Of a DNA stretch of 64,000 bases, positions 57,223-64,000 are shown piece by piece (positions within the stretch are counted from its first letter, which is position 1; each line of letters begins with the position of its first letter). The stretch covers positions 1 through 64,000 of the forward strand of contig CBDAQP010000001.1 in NCBI GenBank assembly GCA_965199245.1, read 5' to 3'. Source of the stretch: Carbonatibacter sp965199245. Its GTDB lineage: Bacteria; Pseudomonadota; Alphaproteobacteria; Kiloniellales; Kiloniellaceae. The translations under genes were made by a program, and so were the position numbers. The notes beneath the pieces are model-generated. The model was not told the origin of the DNA. It did not search any database and saw only the letters and a program-made list of their open reading frames with translations.

Positions 57223-58077
57223 CTAAAAGCCAAAACGACTAAAGAGGCTGCGACTTTCGAGACGTTCTTCACAAACCCCGACGAAAGAACGCGCCACGCC
57301 CTCGCCAAGGGTTCCGATCAGCCGCTTTATCAGGGGTTGTTTTGCCTCGGCCTCGAAAAATTTGACATTTTCGCCGTACTCGTCACGCATGATACCATAC
57401 AAATCGCCAATTCCGTCCACAAGCCCCAATTCAACCGCCCGCCGTCCGGCCCAGAATTCACCATTGAACAGCAACTCTTCATCCCCCTGTAGCCGTCCGG
57501 CGCGGCGGCGACGCACCCAGTCGCAGAAATCCACATGAATCTCGCCCAAAATGGTCTGAAGACGGGCGACGTCTTCTTTTTTTTCTTCGCGAAAGGGATC
57601 AAGCGTCGATTTGCTCAGGCCCGCTGTGCGCACGCGGCGTTCAATCCCATGGCGGCGAATCAATTCAGGAAAGCCAAAACCTGTTGAAATCACACCGATT
57701 GAACCCACGACCGACGCCGGCAGGGCATGTATCATATCGGCGGAACAGGCCAGCCAATAGCCCCCCGATGCTGCGACATCTTCGCAAAAGGCCACAACCC
57801 GCACCCCCTTTTCATCGGCAAGCTGACGGATCCGGCGACCGATGAGATCAGACTGCACCGGCGACCCGCCGGGGGAGTTAATCACCAGTGCGACCGCCTT
57901 GATTCCCTTGCGCTCAAAGGCCCGTTCGAGTGGCCCGGTCACAGAAGACAACGTCAGCCCCCGGTTCAACGCGCCCCCGCCACCGATCACACCCGTCAGG
58001 CGAACAACGGCAATTTCAGCGGGCGTGTGCAAAAAACGCCCCACCAGCGGCAATTTTTTAATCCATGCGGGGGTCAT
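57223..58077 (-). CDS. S49 family peptidase (SppA/SohB-like)
   Basis: 284 residues. A single-domain signal-peptide-peptidase-like serine protease with Ser nucleophile in DVAASGGYWLACSAD and the Lys base in AGLSKSTLDPFR. The INSPGG loop and ASVVGSIGVISTGF strand are intact. No clear signal peptide is seen; the N-terminus (IKKLPLVGRFLHTP) may associate with the membrane face. It likely degrades membrane-left peptides. It precedes the PP0621-like gene by 25 bp. Confidence 0.93.
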   Translation of the reverse strand: MTPAWIKKLPLVGRFLHTPAEIAVVRLTGVIGGGGALNRGLTLSSVTGPLERAFERKGIKAVALVINSPGGSPVQSDLIGRRIRQLADEKGVRVVAFCEDVAASGGYWLACSADMIHALPASVVGSIGVISTGFGFPELIRRHGIERRVRTAGLSKSTLDPFREEKKEDVARLQTILGEIHVDFCDWVRRRRAGRLQGDEELLFNGEFWAGRRAVELGLVDGIGDLYGIMRDEYGENVKFFEAEAKQPLIKRLIGTLGEGVARSFVGVCEERLESRSLFSRFGF

Positions 58078-58176
58078 GACTGTCCTTTCAAGTGGCGAGA
58101 CCAGAAACAGAACCTAGGGTAGCGCGGGCAAAAAATCAATGCGAGGTTCTGAAATAACAATGTGGATGAGTAGCTT

Positions 58177-58926
58177 TCAAAACGCCAAGGCCGCCCCCCC
58201 TGCGACAACAGCCTGAATATCGGGGCTATAGTCTCCGTTCGTGTGGTGCAGGACAACCCCCGGATGCAAGGTCATCGGCGTCTTCACCCCCCGACGGGCG
58301 CGAATCAGAATACGCTTCGCAGGTCGTCCCACCGCAGGCCAGAGCGGACAGATCTGAATATCCCCTGCCCCCCTGTCGTGCAAAATCGACAAAATCTCGC
58401 CCAGACGATCACTGCGGTGAATCAAGGTCAAGGTTCCCTTGTGCCGCAATCGCTGCATCCCCGCCGCGATCCAGTCTGCCAATCCGGCAGGGCCTTCGTG
58501 ATGGGCCAGCCGTCTGATGGGGTGGTCACTGGGGCGTGACTCGGCGGATGAAAAAAAGGGCGGATTAAAGATCACATGGTCAAAAGCCGCCCTGTCGCGC
58601 GGCGGATCGAGAATATCACCCTGCTTGGGGAAAAAGCGATCTTCAAATCCATTGTAGCGGGCATTTTCACAGGCCAGCCGGTGCAAGACCTCTTGCAACT
58701 CCAGACCATAGGCCCGGGCGCGGGGAACGCGGGCCAAAACACACAGAGCCGCCGTGCCGACCCCACAACCCAAATCCATCACCTGTTCGCCCGCACAGAC
58801 GGGAACCGCCGCCGCCATCACGACACTGTCCAACCCTGCGCGAAACCCCTTGCGCGGTTGCCACAGCTCTAGCCGCCCCCCCAAAAAGGCATCACAACGA
58901 CAGGTCTTGTCTTTTAACTCTGGCAT
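58177..58926 (-). CDS. trmN6: tRNA1(Val) A37 N6-methyltransferase-like
   Basis: 249 residues of the COG4123 family. It has the SAM motif MDLGCGVGTAALCVLAR, the acidic LEL of motif II, and the N6-adenine catalytic NPPF (FNPPFFSS). It methylates adenine-37 of tRNA-Val in Escherichia coli; substrate here is inferred. Start ATG 58926. It is divergent from the polyprenyl synthase gene with a 64-bp gap. Confidence 0.9.
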   Translation of the reverse strand: MPELKDKTCRCDAFLGGRLELWQPRKGFRAGLDSVVMAAAVPVCAGEQVMDLGCGVGTAALCVLARVPRARAYGLELQEVLHRLACENARYNGFEDRFFPKQGDILDPPRDRAAFDHVIFNPPFFSSAESRPSDHPIRRLAHHEGPAGLADWIAAGMQRLRHKGTLTLIHRSDRLGEILSILHDRGAGDIQICPLWPAVGRPAKRILIRARRGVKTPMTLHPGVVLHHTNGDYSPDIQAVVAGGAALAF

Positions 58927-58990
58927 AATCTGTTTACCTTGGGCGCGGTTCAGGATAGGAACAGGTAGCCGTCGTCAAGAAGCAGGACTC

Positions 58991-60001
58991 ATGACCACCA
59001 CCACGCACACCACGCAGGAAAAAAAAGCCGGACTGGATAATCTTTTGGGTCTTGTCCGTGATGATTTGCAAAAAGTCAACGCACTGATCCTCGATTATAT
59101 GCGTTCTGACGTTGCGCTCATTCCCCAACTCGCCGGGCATCTGATTGAGGCAGGGGGGAAGCGTCTGCGTCCTTTGCTGACCCTCGCGTCCAGTCAGCTC
59201 TGCGGCTATCAGGGGACGCGCCACCTGGGACTGGCGGCCTGTATCGAATTTATCCACACAGCAACCTTGCTCCACGATGATGTTGTCGATGACAGCGACC
59301 TGCGCCGGGGACAGACAACCGCCAATGCCATTTTTGGTAACAAGCCCAGTGTGCTGGTCGGTGATTTTCTCTTTAGCCGTTCGTTCCAGCTCATGTCCGC
59401 AGATGGTTCGCTCGAAGTCATCGCCACCCTTGCCAAAGCCTCTGCCACCATTGCCGAAGGCGAGGTTCAGCAGCTGATGATTCAAAACGACATTGACACA
59501 ACGCTGGAAAGCTATTTGAACGTCATTAACAGCAAAACAGCCGCGCTCTTTTCTGCGGCGACGCGCCTCGGGGCTATTGTTGCAGAACGCCCCGAACAGG
59601 ACAAGGATGCCCTCGCCCGCTATGGGCAAAATTTGGGCATTGCCTTTCAGCTGGTTGATGATGTTCTCGATTACTCCGCCCGACAGGCCGAACTGGGCAA
59701 AAGCATTGGCGAGGATTTCCGCGAGGGGAAAATGACCCTGCCCGTTCTGATCTGTCTGCAAAAATCCGACACGGAGGAACGCCAGTTCTGGCAACGCACA
59801 CTGGGTGATCTGGAACAGCACAGCGGCGATCTGGAGCGAGCCCTGGCATTGATGACCAAACATGCGGCCCTGACAGACAGCATGGACATGGCCCGCGATT
59901 ATGTGCGCCGCGCCGTCGCCGATCTGGATGTATTTCCGGATAGCCCCATGCACCTTGCCCTGATCGATGCCGCCGAATTTAGCGTTTCACGCGATTTTTA
60001 A
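58991..60001 (+). CDS. Polyprenyl diphosphate synthase (octaprenyl/decaprenyl type)
   Basis: 336 residues starting MTTTTHTTQEKKAG. The first Asp-rich motif is LLHDDVVDDSDLRRG and the second is LVDDVLDYS, with GGKRLRPLL upstream. It extends the isoprenoid chain used for the ubiquinone side chain. Chain length (likely C40-C50) cannot be fixed by eye. An upstream open stretch in frame has no good start. It sits near the dxs-ispA genes supplying its precursors. Confidence 0.93.
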   Translation: MTTTTHTTQEKKAGLDNLLGLVRDDLQKVNALILDYMRSDVALIPQLAGHLIEAGGKRLRPLLTLASSQLCGYQGTRHLGLAACIEFIHTATLLHDDVVDDSDLRRGQTTANAIFGNKPSVLVGDFLFSRSFQLMSADGSLEVIATLAKASATIAEGEVQQLMIQNDIDTTLESYLNVINSKTAALFSAATRLGAIVAERPEQDKDALARYGQNLGIAFQLVDDVLDYSARQAELGKSIGEDFREGKMTLPVLICLQKSDTEERQFWQRTLGDLEQHSGDLERALALMTKHAALTDSMDMARDYVRRAVADLDVFPDSPMHLALIDAAEFSVSRDF

Positions 60002-60004
60002 ACC

Positions 60005-60372
60005 ATGCGCTTTCTTCACCCCTCACGTTCCATCAACGGCGCAAGGGTTCTGACAGGCCGGACGACTATCTCGACTACCGCGTTATCGATGACAGGCCGG
60101 ACGACAGTGCGGACAACAGCAAAAAGGGATCGCATTCACTTTTTGATCCGGACTGGGCCAAGGCGGGAGATGACAACACACCACGCAACACACGCCCCGA
60201 ATGCAAAGCAAGCCGGAAAGCGCGCACCCTCGTTGTCCTCGTCGGGTCTGCGGGCTGTTTTATCCTCATTAAAACACAGATGACCGCAGAATGGATTGAT
60301 CCGCTCTTTACCACCACAGGAGCCATGACCGTTATTCTGGTCTGGTCAATCTGGTTCCCCGGTAAAAAGTAA
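60005..60372 (+). pseudogene. Possible small membrane protein, apparently frameshifted
   Basis: An ATG at 60005, right behind the polyprenyl synthase stop, opens a low-complexity frame to 60283. In the next frame, without a usual start codon, lies a more protein-like sequence: DRPDDYLDYRVIDDRPDD, then HSLFDPDWAKAGDDN, then two membrane segments (RTLVVLVGSAGCFILIKTQM; TTTGAMTVILVWSIWFPGKK), ending at 60372. A one-base change near 60045 would join them. No family recognised. It could also be two overlapping artefacts. Confidence 0.4.
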
Positions 60373-60376
60373 TCCG

Positions 60377-62284
60377 CTACAGCCCCAATGCTGTCAGAGC
60401 AGTGTTGAGGATTCCCGTCGCATCGACCCCGCCACGGGCGCGTTGCGCCGCCGGGCTGTCGTGGTCAATCAATTCATCCGCCATGAAAACCGGACGAAAG
60501 ACCAGGCCACGATCAAACAGGCCCTCCTGCGCCAAAAGCCCCATGACCTGCGCGGAAAAACCACCACAAGCGGCTTCCTCAACGCTCAGGAGAACATCGT
60601 GTTCCCGCGCCAGGGACAGCACAAGTTCCCGATCCAGTGGCTTGACAAAACGCGCATCCGCCACCGTAGTCGAGACGCCTTGTCTTGCAAGTTCTTCGGC
60701 CGCGTTGAGGCTATCGGCAAGCCGCGTGCCGAGGGACAAAATCGCCAGTTTATCGCCCTGTCGGATCACGCGGCCTTTGCCAATGTCTAACACCGTCCCC
60801 CGTTCGGGGAGTTCAACAGTGCCCGTTGACTCCCCCCGGGGAAAGCGAATGGCAGACGGACAGTCATCAATGGTCACAGCGGTTGCCACCATATCCATCA
60901 ATTCCTTTTCATCCGCCGGAGCCATGATAACAATCCCCGGCAAACAGCCGAGATAGGCCAGATCATAGGCCCCGTGGTGTGTTGCCCCATCCGCACCGAC
61001 AAAGCCCGCCCTGTCTAAAATCAGGCGCACAGGCAGTTTTTGCGCCACCACATCATGAACAACCTGATCGTAAGCCCGCTGCATAAAGGTCGAGTAGATG
61101 GCGACAAAGGGTTTGATCCCCTCACACGCCAACCCCGCGCCAAAGGTCACGGCGTGTTGTTCCGCCAAACCAACATCATAGGTGCGTGTGGGGAAAACCT
61201 GCTCGAAAAGGTTCAGACCCGTTCCCGATGGCATCGCAGCTGTAATGGCAACAATTTTATCATCGGCCCTGGCTTCTTCGATGAGTGCGCGGGCAAAAAC
61301 CGTTTGATAGAGGGGGGCCGCTGCCGTTGATTTTTTTTGTTTGCCAGAGTTCACGTCAAATTTGCTCACCCCGTGATATTTGTCTGCAGACTGTTCTGCG
61401 GGTGGATAGCCCTTGCCCTTTTTGGTGACGGCGTGAATCAAAACCGGGCCGTTGTAGTCCTGATCGCGGGCGTTTTTCAAAACGGGCAACAGGTGTTTGA
61501 GATCATGCCCATCGACAGGGCCAATGTAGAAAAATCCCAGTTCCTCGAACAATGTTCCCCCGGTCAGCATCCCCCGCGCGTATTCTTCCGCGCGGCGGGC
61601 AGCGCGTTCCAGGCGTTCGGGCAGATGTCGGGCCACTTCGCGCCCTGTATTACGGACAGAGGTATAGGATTTAGACGAAATCAAACGCGACAGATAGGCA
61701 CTCAAGGCCCCTACAGGGGGGGCAATGGACATATCATTATCATTCAAAATGACAATCATGCGCGAATTCATCGCCCCCGCATTGTTCATAGCTTCGTAGG
61801 CCAGTCCCCCTGTCATGGCCCCGTCACCAATGACACAGATCACCCGGTTGTCTTCGCCTTTGAGGTCACGAGCAACCGAAAAGCCCAAGCCTGCGGACAG
61901 AGAGGTCGAACTGTGTCCCGCGCCAAAGGGATCAAAGACGCTTTCACTTCGCGATGTAAAGCCTGACAGCCCCCCGCCCTGGCGAATCGATGGCATCCCA
62001 TCGCGTCGCCCCGTTAGAATTTTGTGGGGGTAGCACTGATGCCCCACATCCCAAATCAAACGATCACGCGGGGTGTCAAAAACATAATGTAATCCGACGG
62101 TCAGCTCGACAGCCCCCAGACTCGCCCCCAGATGACCGCCCGTCCTCGATACAGACTCAATCGTATCGCGGCGCAATTCATCGGCAAGCTGGCGCAGGTG
62201 CCGTTCATCCAGCCGGCGCAGATCATCAGGTGTCTTGACCTGATCCAGCAAAGGGGTCGGGCGATTGTGTCCAAACGCGCTCAA
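60377..62284 (-). CDS. dxs: 1-deoxy-D-xylulose-5-phosphate synthase
   Basis: 635 residues, normal length. First step of the MEP isoprenoid pathway: condenses pyruvate and glyceraldehyde-3-phosphate with thiamine diphosphate. Visible are GHLGASLGAVELTVGLHYVF, the ThDP motif GDGAMTGGLAYEAMNNAG ending LNDNDMSI, GLAEQHAVTFGAGLA and LDRAGFVGADGATHHG. It lies 33 bp downstream of ispA in the xseB-ispA-dxs cluster typical of alphaproteobacteria. Confidence 0.97.
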   Translation of the reverse strand: MSAFGHNRPTPLLDQVKTPDDLRRLDERHLRQLADELRRDTIESVSRTGGHLGASLGAVELTVGLHYVFDTPRDRLIWDVGHQCYPHKILTGRRDGMPSIRQGGGLSGFTSRSESVFDPFGAGHSSTSLSAGLGFSVARDLKGEDNRVICVIGDGAMTGGLAYEAMNNAGAMNSRMIVILNDNDMSIAPPVGALSAYLSRLISSKSYTSVRNTGREVARHLPERLERAARRAEEYARGMLTGGTLFEELGFFYIGPVDGHDLKHLLPVLKNARDQDYNGPVLIHAVTKKGKGYPPAEQSADKYHGVSKFDVNSGKQKKSTAAAPLYQTVFARALIEEARADDKIVAITAAMPSGTGLNLFEQVFPTRTYDVGLAEQHAVTFGAGLACEGIKPFVAIYSTFMQRAYDQVVHDVVAQKLPVRLILDRAGFVGADGATHHGAYDLAYLGCLPGIVIMAPADEKELMDMVATAVTIDDCPSAIRFPRGESTGTVELPERGTVLDIGKGRVIRQGDKLAILSLGTRLADSLNAAEELARQGVSTTVADARFVKPLDRELVLSLAREHDVLLSVEEAACGGFSAQVMGLLAQEGLFDRGLVFRPVFMADELIDHDSPAAQRARGGVDATGILNTALTALGL

Positions 62285-62317
62285 GATTTTTTCCTCTCTC
62301 TCGACAAAACCACGTCA

Positions 62318-63259
62318 TCATACCTGCCTGTCCAACACAAAATCGGCCGCTGCACACAACATATCGCCCCGCCCCCCAAAAGGGTCAAGGGCCGCCTTTG
62401 CCTCTGCAACAAGTCGCACGGCCTTTTCCCGGGCCTGGTCATGCCCAAGGCATTCGACAAAGGTCGGCTTGTCGCGGTCAACGCCGGTCGGTTTTCCGAT
62501 GTCTGTAGGGCAGGCCATCACATCCAGTAGATCATCCGCAACCTGAAACGCCAATCCCACAGAGTCGGCATAGCGGGTCAGGGCCGCCCGCGCAGGCGCA
62601 GGCGCGCGTCCCAAAATCGCCCCGGCCTGACAGGCAAAAGACATCAAGGCCCCGGTTTTCAGGGTTTGCAACCGGGTAATCCCCGCAAGTCCCAATGTGG
62701 CACAGGACTCCGAGAGGTCAATCATTTGTCCCCCCACCATTCCCGCCGCCCCCGCCGCAACGGCCAATGCGCCGACCAATTCAATACGCACAGCCGGATC
62801 AGGATGGGTGTTTTCCTGTGCGAGTAACGCAAAGGATTCTGCCAACAGACCATCTCCGGCCAGAATGGCCGTGGCCTCGTCCCACAAAACATGAACCGTC
62901 GGCTGACCACGCCGCAGGGGGCTATCGTCCATCGCCGGCAGATCATCGTGGACAAGCGAGTAGCCATGCAACATTTCCAGAGCCGTTGCACAGAACAAAG
63001 ACTGCCGGGACGGCACATCGAACAGGGCCGCAGACTCCATCACCAAAAAGGCCCGAAACCTCTTCCCCCCCGCCAGCACCGCATGGCGCATCGCATCGGA
63101 AAGATCGGATAAAGCCCGCTGTGTCCCACAGCAATCTGGAGAGCGTGTCCCACAGCCCTCTGACCCGCTCTCTTGAGCCATACTGTCCCGCAAAGCTTGT
63201 GCAAGACTTTTATCCACAGCCCGCGCGTGCTTTTGCAGTCTGTCCTGAAACGACACCAT
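62318..63259 (-). CDS. ispA: Farnesyl/geranyl diphosphate synthase
   Basis: 313 residues, starting at ATG 63259. Motifs GGKRFRAFL, LVHDDLPAMDDSPLRRG (first Asp-rich region, with the two-residue insert of bacterial FPP synthases) and FQVADDLLDV (second). It uses IPP and DMAPP. A Cys-containing insertion (SGSEGCGTRSPDCCGTQ) near residues 31-47 is unusual. It follows xseB by 13 bp. Confidence 0.95.
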   Translation of the reverse strand: MVSFQDRLQKHARAVDKSLAQALRDSMAQESGSEGCGTRSPDCCGTQRALSDLSDAMRHAVLAGGKRFRAFLVMESAALFDVPSRQSLFCATALEMLHGYSLVHDDLPAMDDSPLRRGQPTVHVLWDEATAILAGDGLLAESFALLAQENTHPDPAVRIELVGALAVAAGAAGMVGGQMIDLSESCATLGLAGITRLQTLKTGALMSFACQAGAILGRAPAPARAALTRYADSVGLAFQVADDLLDVMACPTDIGKPTGVDRDKPTFVECLGHDQAREKAVRLVAEAKAALDPFGGRGDMLCAAADFVLDRQV

Positions 63260-63272
63260 CAACCACCCCGTG

Positions 63273-63542
63273 TCAAGCGGGGTCAAGGGGCGTGAGGGAC
63301 AGATCCTGCCCGCCGTCGGCAAGATTTTTCAAGGTGATTTTTTCAATCTTTTCTTCGGCATCGCGGAGTTTGCGGGCGCAGTGTGCCTTGAGAGCGGCCC
63401 CGCGTTCATAGGCGTCGATGGCCTCATCCAGCTTTCCCTCACCCTGTTCCAAACGGCTGACAAGTGTGCGCAATTCCGCCAGTGCGTCCTCAAAGCTCAT
63501 CGCGGCAATGTCAGCGTGTGGCGGTATCTGATGATCGGTCAT
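63273..63542 (-). CDS. xseB: Exodeoxyribonuclease VII small subunit
   Basis: 89 residues, starting at ATG 63542 behind GGGGGAG. It has the family core SFEDALAELRTLVSRLEQGE, then LDEAIDAYERGAALKAHCA. It pairs with XseA (not in window) in a nuclease of single-stranded DNA. It is first in the xseB-ispA-dxs operon. Confidence 0.95.
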   Translation of the reverse strand: MTDHQIPPHADIAAMSFEDALAELRTLVSRLEQGEGKLDEAIDAYERGAALKAHCARKLRDAEEKIEKITLKNLADGGQDLSLTPLDPA

Positions 63543-63566
63543 GGCATGTCTCCCCCAAAGTGGCAA

Positions 63567-63697
63567 CCAGAACAGCGTTCGTCAGCTCACTGATTCAGCC
63601 TAGATGTGCGTTTTTTAAATGATTTCCATAACGAAGTGAAGTGCTTTACACCACACCCGGTTATCGCCAGTATCCGGGTTCATTTCCGGTTCGTATT
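63567..63697. other. Short spacer between xseB and right-edge monooxygenase
   Basis: The stretch contains no recognised gene. A promoter for the xseB operon is expected here, but I do not see a strong -35/-10 pair. Confidence 0.4.
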
Positions 63698-64000
63698 TTA
63701 CGATTCGCGCGAAAAGCCCGCAAAACGGCCCGCGATCAGAGGTTCCCACCCGGAGGCCAGAATTTTTGGCCCCAGAATTTTCAACGCGGCATTGCGACAA
63801 AAAACCGCCGCCGCCCCTTCCAAACGCGCCAAGCCCATTCTTTTGAGTGACTGCGCCTGAACCCAGTGTGCTTCGGGTTTTCTGATCTGCTGAAACTGTG
63901 CCAAGGACCTGGATAGTCGTTCTTCGTCGTCTGATTTGTCAAGCACATGTGCCAACACAACCGCATCCTTCATCGCCTGCGCTGCCCCTTGCGCCAGTGT
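63698..64000 (-). CDS. FAD-dependent monooxygenase, C-terminal part (runs off window)
   Basis: The last about 100 residues are present; the gene starts beyond the right edge. The visible part opens with TLAQGAAQAMKDAVVLAHVL, the DG/GD-type FAD segment of salicylate- or UbiH-like hydroxylases, then RKPEAHWVQAQSLKRMGLAR. It likely hydroxylates an aromatic or quinone-type substrate. The C-terminus is GRFAGFSRES. Neighbouring isoprenoid genes make a ubiquinone role possible but unproven. Confidence 0.7.
   Translation of the reverse strand, partial: TLAQGAAQAMKDAVVLAHVLDKSDDEERLSRSLAQFQQIRKPEAHWVQAQSLKRMGLARLEGAAAVFCRNAALKILGPKILASGWEPLIAGRFAGFSRES

Noticed and set aside
58934..59953. 339-residue minus ORF
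   Set aside because: It is the antisense of the polyprenyl diphosphate synthase, whose plus-strand motifs are intact.

Overview
The window looks like chromosome of an alphaproteobacterium, probably of the Rhodospirillales or a neighbouring marine lineage. I infer this from gene content and order: a gltD-gltB-DUF6898 run, DUF3126, argC, an S49 peptidase followed by a PP0621-like protein, glyQ, glyS and ppdK, then trmN6, a long-chain polyprenyl diphosphate synthase and xseB-ispA-dxs. No rRNA or marker-gene comparison was possible, so the genus is open.

Layout. (1) 1-8999 is an extreme coding tandem array of 66/72/78-bp units, about 120 copies. (2) 8975-20449 (minus) is a giant autotransporter-like surface protein with two passenger regions in tandem. 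Its second passenger holds a smaller array of the same acidic peptide, in the opposite DNA orientation to the big array. The ORF runs into the inverted big array at about 9000 and stops there without a beta-barrel. (3) 20813-28767 (minus) holds DUF6898, gltB, gltD and a double DUF502 membrane protein. (4) 28690-31059 is a small island of IS5- and IS630-type remnants and a damaged Abi/HEPN gene, bracketed by a 200-bp direct repeat that copies the 5' end of the DUF502 gene. (5) 31464-33458 carries three tRNAs, DUF3126, a small unknown gene and argC. (6) 33538-41371 (minus) is a seven-gene operon: FGase-family amidohydrolase, TRAP transporter dctQMP, glutamine-synthetase-like ligase, aldehyde dehydrogenase and iron alcohol dehydrogenase. 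A divergent RpiR regulator follows. (7) 42684-44535 (plus) is a methylene-THF reductase and an MtgA-like methyl-THF:corrinoid methyltransferase. (8) 44924-50560 (minus) is a complete classical autotransporter related to the giant one. (9) 51001-63542 is housekeeping: ppdK, glyS, glyQ, S49 peptidase, trmN6, polyprenyl synthase, dxs, ispA, xseB. The 3' part of an FAD monooxygenase lies at the right edge.

How the parts may work together. The operon in (6) reads as an import and gamma-glutamylation route for an amine or amino alcohol: TRAP uptake, ligation to glutamate, alcohol to aldehyde to acid, and amide hydrolysis. The C1 pair in (7) would pass methyl groups from a corrinoid protein into tetrahydrofolate. 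The substrate methyltransferase and corrinoid protein are not in the window. The two autotransporter genes share signal peptides, promoter-proximal sequence, passenger modules and related 14/15-bp tandem repeats in their untranslated leaders, so they look like one variable surface-antigen family.

The most unusual feature is the pair of inverted acidic-repeat arrays and the orientation switch at about 9000. It suggests either an invertible or rearranged surface-protein locus, or an assembly artefact in a very repetitive region. Short in-frame or leader tandem duplications recur elsewhere too (glyS, the ligase-aldehyde dehydrogenase gap, the gltD leader).
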